Assembly: GCF_032399705.1 (NCBI RefSeq)
Contig: NZ_CP135922.1
Coordinates: 1,674,001-1,738,000, forward strand
DNA length: 64,000 bases
Origin: Paenibacillus sp. BIC5C1
GTDB lineage: Bacteria > Bacillota > Bacilli > Paenibacillales > Paenibacillaceae
Direction of reading: 5' to 3'
Shown here in pieces: positions 25,509 to 33,640 of this stretch. How positions within the stretch are numbered: position 1 is the stretch's first letter; the number at the start of each line of letters is the position of its first letter. The notes beneath the pieces are model-generated. The model saw only the letters and a list, made by a program, of their open reading frames with translations, searched no databases and was not told the origin of the DNA. A program made the position numbers and the translations under genes.

Positions 25509-25515
25509 AGATAAC
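25509..25515 (+). repeat. left half of attC-like site 14; end of array 1
   Basis: GTCAGATAAC (25506-25515) matches the opening of cassette 14 over ten bases if the inserted T is ignored. No right half follows, so the array ends or is truncated here. Confidence 0.6.
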
Positions 25516-25554
25516 ATTATATCCAAGATTTCAAAAAGAGAGGTAAATGTAAAA

Positions 25555-26064
25555 ATGAAAAGAGAACTTTTGGATAAGGCCATACAACTTCGCGAAGAGG
25601 GACGAGCTAAGCAGGATCAAGCGATACTTGCTGAAGTGCGTGCAATGCTTTTAGATTTGCTTATCACTTACCCGGACGATGCGGAGATCCATTTTCAGGC
25701 GGCTGTTGCTCATGACAATTCAGGACTAGGGAAAGAAGCCATTCCATTTTATGTTCGAGCTATTGAACAAGGACTATCCGGGCCGGATCTTGAAAGAGCA
25801 TTGCTTGGTCTGGGAAGCACATATCGATATTTAGGATTTTATCAGGAAGCAGAGGAAACATTGCGTCGAGGTGTAAAAGAGTTCCCTGATCATAGAGGCC
25901 TTCAAGTGTTTCTGGCGATCTCTCTTTATAATACGGGAAAATACAAAGAATCGACTGAACTTCTTTTAGCTAATTTGCTAGAAACAACTTCAGATGAAAA
26001 ACTTCAGTATTTTAGCAGACCGATCCAATACTATGCACAACATCTTGATGAAACCTGGGGATGA
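25555..26064 (+). CDS. tetratricopeptide repeat protein
   Basis: The protein (169 aa) has three to four TPR-like helix pairs: AEIHFQAAVAHDNSGLGKEA, ALLGLGSTYRYLGFYQEAEETLRRG and LQVFLAISLYNTGKYKESTELLL. Small proteins of this kind (B. subtilis and Paenibacillus 'TPR protein') are soluble protein-binding scaffolds. The ATG follows AGAGAGG. GC content is higher than in the cassettes before it, so it may already be native chromosome. It is followed by a 19-codon frame at 26088-26147 of doubtful meaning. Confidence 0.75.
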   Translation: MKRELLDKAIQLREEGRAKQDQAILAEVRAMLLDLLITYPDDAEIHFQAAVAHDNSGLGKEAIPFYVRAIEQGLSGPDLERALLGLGSTYRYLGFYQEAEETLRRGVKEFPDHRGLQVFLAISLYNTGKYKESTELLLANLLETTSDEKLQYFSRPIQYYAQHLDETWG

Positions 26065-26293
26065 GTGTTAAGAAGGGAGTTGTAGTCATGGCAAAGATTA
26101 CTGGGAATTTTAAACGCGGCAATGAGAAAGATAACAAATCTGAGTAGTAAAATGCAGCTGATGCGTGAAGGTCTGACATCAATTAATACCATAGCGCGTT
26201 GAGGGCGCCCTTTGGGGGATTAAGGTTGTTGGATTTGGGATATATCTAATCTAATGATATTTAAAATTTGATGATAGACAGGAGCTGGAAACG

Positions 26294-26641
26294 ATGATAA
26301 AAGGCTTCGGAGGGATTTTTTGGAGAACTAAGAATCTTGAAGTGATAAAAAAATGGTACAGTGATGTGCTGAAGATTGAAATAGAAGATTGGAATGGAAC
26401 TGTGATCAAACCCGAACCAGGTAATGAAACTATCTTTTCTTTCTTTCCGGAGAATGATAGTTATTTTCCGACAGAACAACAAGTGATGTTAAATTTCCAA
26501 GTGCATGATCTAGACGAGACTATTCAACATCTTGAACATATTGGGGTACCTCTTGTTAAGAAACAAGAGATTAGTGAATTTGGGAAGTTTGTCTGGATTG
26601 AAGATCCTGAGGGTCGACTGATCGAGCTTTGGGAAAAATAA
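26294..26641 (+). CDS. VOC (glyoxalase/bleomycin-resistance) family protein
   Basis: The protein (115 aa) has a single VOC domain: GIFWRTKNLEVIKKWYSDVLKIEI, NFQVHDLDETIQHLEHIGVPLV and the C-terminal metal ligand Glu in WIEDPEGRLIELWE. Members include glyoxalase I, fosfomycin and bleomycin resistance proteins and dioxygenases; the specific reaction is not predictable. The ribosome site AGGAG lies upstream. A terminator follows at 26694. Confidence 0.85.
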   Translation: MIKGFGGIFWRTKNLEVIKKWYSDVLKIEIEDWNGTVIKPEPGNETIFSFFPENDSYFPTEQQVMLNFQVHDLDETIQHLEHIGVPLVKKQEISEFGKFVWIEDPEGRLIELWEK

Positions 26642-26693
26642 CGCGTTGTAATTCAGTTGTGTTATCGACTCAATATTCGAGAAAATGAGTGAG

Positions 26694-26737
26694 AAGCTTG
26701 CACAGGTCACAGGAGTGATCGTGCAGGCTTTTTTTGT
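26694..26737 (+). terminator. Rho-independent terminator
   Basis: Imperfect stem (AAGCTTGCAC with GTGCAGGCTT) followed by seven T residues, downstream of the VOC gene. Confidence 0.7.
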
Positions 26738-26866
26738 TTAAATGAGGGTTATCTACAAAAAAAAGTTGAAAGCGTTTTATAAGTGTGATACTATTTTATC
26801 AAGATAATAATTTATTATTTGTAAAATAAAAATACATTGCTGAATGAGAGAAGGGTGTTCAAATTG

Positions 26867-27550
26867 ATGGGGAGTGAGAATTGGCAGTATCTTGAGAGAT
26901 TTTTTCCGATCGCTTCATTTATTGCGGCAATTATAGGACCTAAATGTGAAGTCGTCGTACATGATATCAGTGATCCGGAGCACTCTATTGTTTTTATTGA
27001 GAACGGTTATATTAGCGGACGTGAAGTAGGCGATGCATCCACTGACCTTGTCTTAAAAATTCTCAAATCGGAAGCGTATCATGAGGAACAGTATATAGCC
27101 AACTACAAAGCGTCAGGCAAATTCGGTCAGAGTTTCCGATCGTCTACCTACTATATAAAGAATGATAAGAATAAGCTGGTTGGTCTGCTTTGCCTGAATA
27201 TAGACGTTACTCATATGGAAGTAGCGGCTGAATGGGTTCAACATATTTTACAAGGAGGACCTAACCCGTATGTAATGCCTGCTGCTGCTGCTGAAAAGAC
27301 CAAGGAAGAAAAGCAAACAACGGAGTACCTGCAGGGAAATGCAGATGATCTGCTGCAGCATATGATAACTTCGGTTATTGGCAAATTAAAAATTCCGCCG
27401 GAACGTTTGTCATCGCAGGAGAAGATTGAAGTTGTCCGCGAATTAAACGAGCTTGGAGTTTTCTTACTGAAAGGCGGGGTTTCACAGGTAGCAGCTTCTT
27501 TATCAATATCTGAACCTACGGTATATCGCTATTTACAAAAGCTGAAATAA
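26867..27550 (+). CDS. YheO/DauR-like PAS-HTH transcriptional regulator
   Basis: The protein (227 aa) has a YheO-like PAS domain at the N-terminus (AAIIGPKCEVVVHDISDPEHSIVFIENGYISGR ... SSTYYIKNDKNKLVGLLCLNID). Its C-terminal HTH_22 type domain (LSSQEKIEVVRELNELGVFLLKGGVSQVAASLSISEPTVYRYLQKLK) places it near DauR, the D-arginine utilisation repressor. ATG 26867 lies about eleven bases after AGAAGGG. It is followed after 36 bp by the PatB-NhaC-RidA genes and probably controls them; the ligand is unknown. Confidence 0.8.
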   Translation: MGSENWQYLERFFPIASFIAAIIGPKCEVVVHDISDPEHSIVFIENGYISGREVGDASTDLVLKILKSEAYHEEQYIANYKASGKFGQSFRSSTYYIKNDKNKLVGLLCLNIDVTHMEVAAEWVQHILQGGPNPYVMPAAAAEKTKEEKQTTEYLQGNADDLLQHMITSVIGKLKIPPERLSSQEKIEVVRELNELGVFLLKGGVSQVAASLSISEPTVYRYLQKLK

Positions 27551-27586
27551 ACAGAAATCCAGATGGAAAACAAGAAGGTGAGATAC

Positions 27587-28756
27587 ATGAGCTATAACTT
27601 TGATCAAGTGATTAGCAGAGTAGGCACCAATAGCGCGAAGTGGGACGGGGTAGTGAACAGCTTGGGGGACGATATGATCGTTCTCTCTGTTGCGGATATG
27701 GATATCCAAGCGCCTCCTCAAGTCGTGAATAAGGTGAGCGAGATGGCACGGCATGGAATCTACGGATATACCGATGCGTTCCCTCCGTATTATGAGGTCG
27801 TCCAGAAGTGGCTTAATAAAGCCTACAGATGGGATGTACCGCAAGAATGGATCGTGTTCTGTCCGCGGATTGTACAGGCCGTATCGATTATAATCGAGAG
27901 ACTCACAGAACCTGGTGACCGAATTTTGATGCATACTCCGGCATATCAACCTATCGCTAATGCTGTTGAAATCAACGATAGAAAACTCGTAGAGAGTCGG
28001 CTGGTACTTAGTAATGGACGATATGAAATCGATTTTGATGATATGGAGCGCCAAATGAGTGCAGGGGTCAAGATTGTTCTCTTAATCTCTCCACATAATC
28101 CGACCGGGCGTGTATGGACAAAAGCGGAATTGGAACGCATAGCCGAGCTCTGCATCCGTTATGATGCACTGCTCGTATCGGATGACATTCATGCCGATTT
28201 TATTCACGAAGGACATGAACATACGATTATCGCGAAATTATCAGAGCAGATTGCGGAGCGTTCCATTATTTGCACTTCGCCAGGTAAAACCTTTAACTTA
28301 GCAAGTCTTGAAATCGCTAATATTGTGATCCCAAATATGCAGTTAAGAGAGCGATTCCAACTGGGGTTACGACAAGCTGGTATTCATAATCCTACTTTTT
28401 TTGCCATCCCTGCTTTGGAAGTGGCTTATACGGAGTGTGATGATTGGCTTAACGAGCTTCGATCTTATATTACGGACAATATTTCATTTACGGAAGATTT
28501 TTTTGCTGAACATATGCCTGAACTTAAAATCGTGAGGGCAGAAGGAACCTACCTTCTGTGGGTAGATTGTACGGCCCTTAGCAGGAATGAAAGCGATTTA
28601 ATGGCATGGATTCAACAAAAGAGCCGGGTTAGCGTCAGTTTTGGTTCGTCCTTTGGCGTGGATGGCGAAGGATTTATTCGCCTGAATCTCGGTGCTCCCA
28701 GGGCACTATTGCAAGAGGCTTTTGAGCGAATGGCCAGCAATTACCCTTTAAAGTAA
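27587..28756 (+). CDS. patB: MalY/PatB family PLP-dependent C-S lyase/aminotransferase
   Basis: The protein (389 aa) is a fold-type I PLP enzyme of the MalY/PatB class. It begins NFDQVISRVGTNSAKWD and has VADMDIQAPPQV, SPHNPTGRVW, VSDDIHADF and the PLP lysine in TSPGKTFNLASL. MalY/PatB enzymes cleave cystathionine or other C-S bonds and some have transaminase activity. The start at 27587 has AGAAGGTGAG upstream; ATG 27563 has none. It sits in a likely operon with a Na+/H+ antiporter and RidA, which removes reactive enamines made by such PLP enzymes, so the pairing makes biochemical sense. Confidence 0.85.
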   Translation: MSYNFDQVISRVGTNSAKWDGVVNSLGDDMIVLSVADMDIQAPPQVVNKVSEMARHGIYGYTDAFPPYYEVVQKWLNKAYRWDVPQEWIVFCPRIVQAVSIIIERLTEPGDRILMHTPAYQPIANAVEINDRKLVESRLVLSNGRYEIDFDDMERQMSAGVKIVLLISPHNPTGRVWTKAELERIAELCIRYDALLVSDDIHADFIHEGHEHTIIAKLSEQIAERSIICTSPGKTFNLASLEIANIVIPNMQLRERFQLGLRQAGIHNPTFFAIPALEVAYTECDDWLNELRSYITDNISFTEDFFAEHMPELKIVRAEGTYLLWVDCTALSRNESDLMAWIQQKSRVSVSFGSSFGVDGEGFIRLNLGAPRALLQEAFERMASNYPLK

Positions 28757-28795
28757 CAGATAACTTCTTACATCATCGATAGGGGGAACCTTACA

Positions 28796-30283
28796 ATGGC
28801 TACGCCAAATAAGGAAAAGACGGTTAAACAACCTACTCTGTTTTTAGCTTTATTACCGATTGTTACTATGGTTTTACTGTTATGTTTAGGATATGTTCTA
28901 TTCGAATTGCCGCCTGAGCCGTTAATCATTATATCTACAGTAGTTGCGGGAATCATCGCTATTAAGCTGGGTCACAACTATGACGACATTATGAATTCCA
29001 TCGCACAAAAGATCGCAAAGACCATGCCGGCTATCTTGATCCTGATTACTGTCGGTTTTATGATTGGCGCCTGGATGATCGGCGGTACGATACCGATGAT
29101 GATCTATTACGGACTTGATATTATTAATCCGCAATTTTTGCTGATTACGGCATTCATTGTCACTTCCATTGTCTCCTTATGTACAGGAACCTCCTGGGGA
29201 TCAGCAGGTACGATCGGCGTAGCATTTATGGGGGTAGGAGCGGGCCTTGATGCGAATCTGGCTGCTGTTGCAGGTGCAGTCGTAGCTGGTGCCTATTTTG
29301 GAGACAAACTGTCCCCTTTATCAGATACAACAAACTTGGCAGCGCTATCAACAGGAGTTAACTTGTATGAACATATAGGTCATTTGCTGTATACGACGGT
29401 CCCATCATTTATCGTGGCTGGAGCGGTCTTCTTGATCACTGGTTTTAATAGCGGTGGCTCGGATATGGCTATTCCTGAGAAGGTTGTTACGATTATGGAT
29501 ACTTTAAGTACAGTGTTCAACTGGAATTTACTATTACTGCTTCCGGTACTGATCGTATTGTATGGGTCGATTCGCAAGAAGCCTACAATCCCGGTTATGT
29601 TAATCTCCTCTGTTGTAGCGATGGCGAACGGTATGATCTTTCAAGGGTTTACACTGCATGATGTAATTACTTCCGTCATTAACGGCTTCGATGTAGCTAT
29701 GGTTCACATTCAAGGCTTCGATGCAGCTGCTGTGATTCCGGATATTCCTCGCCTTCTGAATCGCGGTGGGATGAACTCCATGATGGGTACATTGTTGATC
29801 TGTTTCTGTGCTATTACGTTCGCCGGTACCATTTCGTTGACCAAATCTCTGGAACTGATTGTAGGTAAGATCCTTAAATTTGTGCATTCGACAGGATCGC
29901 TGATTTTGGCAACAATTGCTACCGGTCTGACTATGATTGGTGTAACAAGTAATGGGCAGGTATCGATCCTGATGCCTGGTGAAATGCTGCGAGAGGCTTA
30001 CATTCGCCGCGGACTGCATCCGAAGAACCTGGGTCGAACCATTGAGGACTCTGCTACCATTATTGAACCGATCTTGCCGTGGACAGCAGCAGGGGCTTAT
30101 ATGGCTGGTACTCTTGGCGTCGCAACTCTGGCATATTTGCCTTGGGCAGTCCTTTGCTGGACAGGTATTATCTTTGCGATCATATGGGGTTTCACAGGCT
30201 TTGGAATCACCAAGCTGACTCCGGAGCAGCAGCAGGAAATGCTCAAAGAATATGATGATGCAAAAGCAGCTAAATCATTATAA
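28796..30283 (+). CDS. nhaC: NhaC family Na+/H+ antiporter
   Basis: The protein (495 aa) has about eleven to twelve membrane segments and the NhaC-type motifs GTSWGSAGTIGVA, GAYFGDKLSPLSDTTNLA and EDSATIIEPILPWTAAGAYMAGTLGV. NhaC proteins exchange Na+ and H+, and relatives transport organic anions or amino-acid pairs (for example malate/lactate MleN). In an operon with PatB and RidA under a DauR-like regulator it may import an amino acid; this is inference. The ribosome site TAGGGGGA precedes ATG 28796. Confidence 0.85.
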   Translation: MATPNKEKTVKQPTLFLALLPIVTMVLLLCLGYVLFELPPEPLIIISTVVAGIIAIKLGHNYDDIMNSIAQKIAKTMPAILILITVGFMIGAWMIGGTIPMMIYYGLDIINPQFLLITAFIVTSIVSLCTGTSWGSAGTIGVAFMGVGAGLDANLAAVAGAVVAGAYFGDKLSPLSDTTNLAALSTGVNLYEHIGHLLYTTVPSFIVAGAVFLITGFNSGGSDMAIPEKVVTIMDTLSTVFNWNLLLLLPVLIVLYGSIRKKPTIPVMLISSVVAMANGMIFQGFTLHDVITSVINGFDVAMVHIQGFDAAAVIPDIPRLLNRGGMNSMMGTLLICFCAITFAGTISLTKSLELIVGKILKFVHSTGSLILATIATGLTMIGVTSNGQVSILMPGEMLREAYIRRGLHPKNLGRTIEDSATIIEPILPWTAAGAYMAGTLGVATLAYLPWAVLCWTGIIFAIIWGFTGFGITKLTPEQQQEMLKEYDDAKAAKSL

Positions 30284-30359
30284 GAGGGGGGATCACACCC
30301 CTCGCTTGTGAAAACAGAAAAAAAGCATATTAATGCGTGGATAAAGGGAGAGAATTTCT

Positions 30360-30743
30360 ATGACAAAACAAGAGAGAAAAACAATTGCAACTTCAAACGC
30401 TCCAGGTGCTATCGGTCCTTACTCACAGGCTGTACAATTTGGGAATATGATGATTACTTCCGGGCAGCTTGGAATGAATGCAGCAGGAGAGTTTCCGGAT
30501 TCTATATCGGAGCAAGCCAAGCAATCGCTAACTAATGTGAAGGCAATTTTGGAAGCGGCAGATTATGCCATGGAGCATGTAGTGAAAACGACGGTATTTC
30601 TAAAAGACATGAACGATTTCCAAACGGTTAATGAAGTCTATGCTACTTTCTTTGCGGAGCCTTATCCGGCACGTAGTGCCGTTGAGGTTGCGAAGCTGCC
30701 GAAGGGCGGACTTGTGGAGATTGAAGTGATCGCGGTAAAATAA
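30360..30743 (+). CDS. ridA: RidA family enamine/imine deaminase
   Basis: The protein (127 aa) matches YjgF/YER057c/UK114: APGAIGPYSQAVQFGNMMITSGQLGMN, SLTNVKAILEAADYAMEHVVKTTVFLKDMNDF and the catalytic Arg in YPARSAVEVAKLPKGGLVEIEVIA. RidA hydrolyses reactive enamines or imines released by PLP enzymes in the cytoplasm, consistent with the PatB gene two positions upstream. ATG 30360 follows AAAGGGAGAG. A clean terminator follows. Confidence 0.9.
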   Translation: MTKQERKTIATSNAPGAIGPYSQAVQFGNMMITSGQLGMNAAGEFPDSISEQAKQSLTNVKAILEAADYAMEHVVKTTVFLKDMNDFQTVNEVYATFFAEPYPARSAVEVAKLPKGGLVEIEVIAVK

Positions 30744-30756
30744 CTAGGATTCGATG

Positions 30757-30783
30757 AGCCTCCGGGAAACCGGGGGCTTTTTT
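30757..30783 (+). terminator. Rho-independent terminator
   Basis: AGCCTCCGG, a GAAA loop and CCGGGGGCT with a T-run close the patB-nhaC-ridA unit. Confidence 0.85.
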
Positions 30784-30918
30784 ATCGGACAGATTGTCAA
30801 ACCAAGGGCGACAGTTCCTCTGAGCGGTTCTCCAGCCCGAACATCGTGGTCTATGACCATTTAACAGGAGAGACTGAAGCCTTCCGACGCTCCTCATAAG
30901 CGCTCTGGGCTTGTTTAA

Positions 30919-30947
30919 TTGACGCCAAAATATTACAATATTATGAT
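30919..30947 (+). promoter_or_regulatory. sigma-A promoter for the LacI regulator
   Basis: TTGACG (30919-30924), 17-bp spacer, TATGAT (30942-30947), about 60 bp before the regulator start. Confidence 0.75.
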
Positions 30948-31007
30948 ATGATCATTGCTAAACATAAATTTTGGCTCCAAATGAAGAGAGCAAGGGGAGG
31001 TGCTGTA

Positions 31008-32051
31008 ATGCCAAAATTAAAAGATATCGCAGAACGTGTAGGCGTATCCATATCAACGGTTTCGCGTGCGATCAGCAATGATACCAATCGACCGGTCAAT
31101 GAAGGGACAAAGCGAAAAATTAGAGAAGCTGCTCTTGAGTTGGGATACAATTTGGATGAATCCACCAAATCCATTGGCAAAGAGATTACCTCAGCCAAAC
31201 GGATAGCTTGTATCGTGCCACAGATTTTGATGGATGATCATCCGTACTTTGCACAGGTACTGACTGGTTTTCACGTTAAAATGACGGAACTGGGGCTGCC
31301 TCCAGCAATTGTCCGCACTTGCGAAGAACTTGGTGACACCGAACGGATAAAGATGATGCTTCAGGAAACGGGTACTCAAGGTATAGTCGCAATCAGCTGG
31401 TACGATGAAAAATTGTTTGAGATGCTTGAGCAAGAGAATATCACTGTACTGGGTGTAAGTCTCAATGACGAAAGGCTTAATGTACCGGTCGTTGACTGTG
31501 ACCGAATATTTTCTGCCCGCACAGCAGTCCGTCATTTGATCGAGCAGGGCCATACCCGGATTGGGTTTATCGGTGGCCCCGCATATTCGGAACAAATAGA
31601 GAGCGAAGAAAGGTATGTCGGTTATAAATTTGCCATGCTGGAAGCAAACCTGAATCTGAATGAACATTGGATTATCAACACCAACTGGAATGTGAATCTC
31701 AGCTACAGCAGACTGACGGATCTCCTGACCAAGACGCCCAAGTCTGATTGGCCGACGGCAATTTTTTGTGCAAGTGATATGCTCGCTATTCCTGCCATGC
31801 GGGCAGTGGTTGAACAAAATGGCCGTATTCCTCAAGATATCGCATTCGTGGGCATGGATAATATTTCTATGGCGCAGTATACGACACCACCTCTGACATC
31901 CGTGCAAGTTCCCAAATATGAGATCGGCAAAGTGGCGGCACAATTAATTAACGATTATCTGGAAGGACGTTATTCATCTCTGCATAAAGTGTTGTTGCCT
32001 AGCACCCTTATTGTACGGGAATCATCTGTTTATGATCGTACAAATGACTAG
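31008..32051 (+). CDS. LacI/GalR family transcriptional regulator
   Basis: The protein (347 aa) begins with the LacI HTH (PKLKDIAERVGVSISTVSRAISNDTNRPVNEGTKRKI). A sugar-binding periplasmic-like domain follows, with HLIEQGHTRIGFIGG and FCASDMLAIPAMRAV and ending TTPPLTSVQVP. The start at 31008 is set by AGGGGAGGTG; an upstream in-frame codon at 30948 overlaps the promoter. It stands before an Lpl-type ABC sugar operon that it probably regulates, although the 600-bp gap between them has its own promoter. The effector sugar is unknown. Confidence 0.88.
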   Translation: MPKLKDIAERVGVSISTVSRAISNDTNRPVNEGTKRKIREAALELGYNLDESTKSIGKEITSAKRIACIVPQILMDDHPYFAQVLTGFHVKMTELGLPPAIVRTCEELGDTERIKMMLQETGTQGIVAISWYDEKLFEMLEQENITVLGVSLNDERLNVPVVDCDRIFSARTAVRHLIEQGHTRIGFIGGPAYSEQIESEERYVGYKFAMLEANLNLNEHWIINTNWNVNLSYSRLTDLLTKTPKSDWPTAIFCASDMLAIPAMRAVVEQNGRIPQDIAFVGMDNISMAQYTTPPLTSVQVPKYEIGKVAAQLINDYLEGRYSSLHKVLLPSTLIVRESSVYDRTND

Positions 32052-32662
32052 TTAGTTGTGTGATATTATATTACATATAAAACCCGATAACTTTAATATA
32101 AATCCTGCGAGGATGCATCCGCGTGGGTTTTTCTTGTTTTTAGCCAAATGAAATCCAAATTAAGCCAAAAAAATGTTTGACAACCGTCTGTGGGCTATAT
32201 TATGATGTATGAAATTAAGCGTTTGGATTTATTTTCTATATTTTGGATTTAGCCAGCAGCTAAGATCATATCTTAAACCAAATTAATGATTGCGCTTTCA
32301 TCCCCTTTAAATCAATGTTTATATAAAATAAACAAGAATCCTCTAAAACTCTTATAACCTATTATCCAAACTAATACCTACCAATTTACATATAATATAT
32401 TCCAAACTGTTACCAAAATTAAACCAAATAAATATCCAAATATATATCCAAAAAACCTCCTTGCATTAGATAGTGAAGTCATCTGTTAACGGTCTTCACT
32501 CACTTTGTGTAACAACTTCTAACATATAAGTACTTTAAATCAAATCTTAGAAATCATGAAAGAAAGGTGGGAACTGCTTCTAGCAGCGTTAGGACGCTGG
32601 TGATTTAACACAAAGACACTTTGCCAGGCAGAATTGTAGTGACAACTCCAGGGGGGATGTTC
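32052..32662. other. long leader with G-depleted segment upstream of ABC operon
   Basis: A 610-bp non-coding stretch. A promoter lies near its start (32177). The segment 32341-32460 contains a single G on the plus strand, and a small hairpin (GTGAAG/CTTCAC, 32473-32499) follows it. No gene is seen. Confidence 0.6.
32177..32206 (+). promoter_or_regulatory. promoter of the Lpl-type ABC operon
   Basis: TTGACA (32177-32182), 18-bp spacer, TATGAT (32201-32206). It implies a leader of about 450 nt. Confidence 0.65.
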
Positions 32663-33625
32663 ATGGCCAATACAACTGTACAACCTGCAATGAATGCAGT
32701 ACATGAAAAGAAGAGAAGAAGACGTCAAAAGTGGAACCCCATTTTACGAAATTGGCAGCTTTATTTGTTAATCTCGCCAGTTGTTGCTTATTACATTGTC
32801 TTTCAGTACTTGCCGATGTATGGCATTCAAATCGCATTTAAGGATTTCATTGCAACGAAGGGAATCTGGGGAAGTCCCTGGATCGGTGTTGAACATTTTG
32901 AACGTTTTTTTCACAGTTATTACTTCTGGAGATTAATTAAAAATACGCTTGGTCTTGGGTTGTACAGCTTGGCGGTAGGTTTTCCAGTACCTATCATTTT
33001 GGCGCTTCTGATGAATGAGGTAAGGGCGGAAAAGTTTAAAAAATTTGTTCAGACCATAACCTATGCGCCGCACTTTCTATCAACTGTCGTGGTCGTAGGC
33101 ATGATGATGATGTTTTTATCGCCGCGATACGGAATCATTAATCACTTCATTGGTATGTTTGGTGGCAATCCCATTAATTTCTTGTCTGAACCATCCTGGT
33201 TCAAGACCTTGTTTGTGATGTCGGATGTATGGCAGACCATGGGCTGGAGCTCAATTATTTATTTGGCGGCATTAGCCGGCGTGGACTCTCAACTTCATGA
33301 AGCAGCGCGTGTGGATGGGGCAACCCGCTTGCAGCGGATATGGCATATTAATATACCGAGTATTATGCCGACAATTATCATTTTGTTCATTTTAAATATC
33401 GGAAGCATCATGGGTATTGGTTTCGAGAAGGTCCTGCTGATGCAGAACACACTGAATTTGGAAACCTCGGACATTATCTCTACCTACGTCTACCGGAGCG
33501 GGATACAAGATGCTGAATACAGCTTCTCGGCGGCAATTGGTCTGTTTAACTCCATCATCAATTTCATCTTATTAGTTACTGTTAACCAGATCTCAAAACG
33601 TATGAGTGAAACGAGCCTATGGTAA
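32663..33625 (+). CDS. LplB-type ABC sugar permease
   Basis: The protein (320 aa) is an ABC permease of the LplB family: an Arg/Lys-rich cytoplasmic start, six membrane helices and the EAA loop EAARVDGATRLQRIWHINIPSIMPT. It imports oligosaccharides (pectin/hemicellulose type in relatives) with a second permease and a large lipoprotein. ATG 32663 is preferred, six bases after AGGGGGG. The next gene begins 15 bp later. No ATPase gene is in the operon; such systems usually share an MsmX-like ATPase encoded elsewhere. Confidence 0.88.
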   Translation: MANTTVQPAMNAVHEKKRRRRQKWNPILRNWQLYLLISPVVAYYIVFQYLPMYGIQIAFKDFIATKGIWGSPWIGVEHFERFFHSYYFWRLIKNTLGLGLYSLAVGFPVPIILALLMNEVRAEKFKKFVQTITYAPHFLSTVVVVGMMMMFLSPRYGIINHFIGMFGGNPINFLSEPSWFKTLFVMSDVWQTMGWSSIIYLAALAGVDSQLHEAARVDGATRLQRIWHINIPSIMPTIIILFILNIGSIMGIGFEKVLLMQNTLNLETSDIISTYVYRSGIQDAEYSFSAAIGLFNSIINFILLVTVNQISKRMSETSLW

Positions 33626-33640
33626 GGGAGTTGCTGATGC

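Larger units (their letters stand above)
13606..25515 (+). mobile_element. integron-like cassette array
   Basis: About fourteen units, nearly all with one short gene in the same direction, are separated by inverted repeats. The repeats share AACATAATATTCACGCTGCGG on the left and TGAATACAGGAACGTTA on the right, with variable middles. The arms TTCACG and CGTGAA pair, with spacers of 6 nt on one side and 9 nt on the other. Each cassette's first bases pair with the R'' box of its own closing repeat (for example GTTATGTGC with GCACATAAC, and GTTATACGAC with GTCGTATAAC). That is how integron cassettes are built. The cargo is AT-rich and varied. Confidence 0.8.

Noticed and set aside
13606..25515. 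The spaced repeats as a CRISPR array
   Set aside because: Repeats are 95-155 bp with variable middles, spacing is 500-1200 bp and complete genes lie between them; no cas genes are present.
26088..26147. 19-codon peptide MAKITGNFKRGNEKDNKSE after the TPR gene
   Set aside because: AAGGGAG does lie upstream, but the peptide is too short and unfamiliar to call; it may be a truncated gene start.
26160..26230. Further attC-like site after the TPR gene
   Set aside because: Only GTCTGACAT and a short GC-rich hairpin resemble the repeats; no right arm TGAATACAGGAAC is present.
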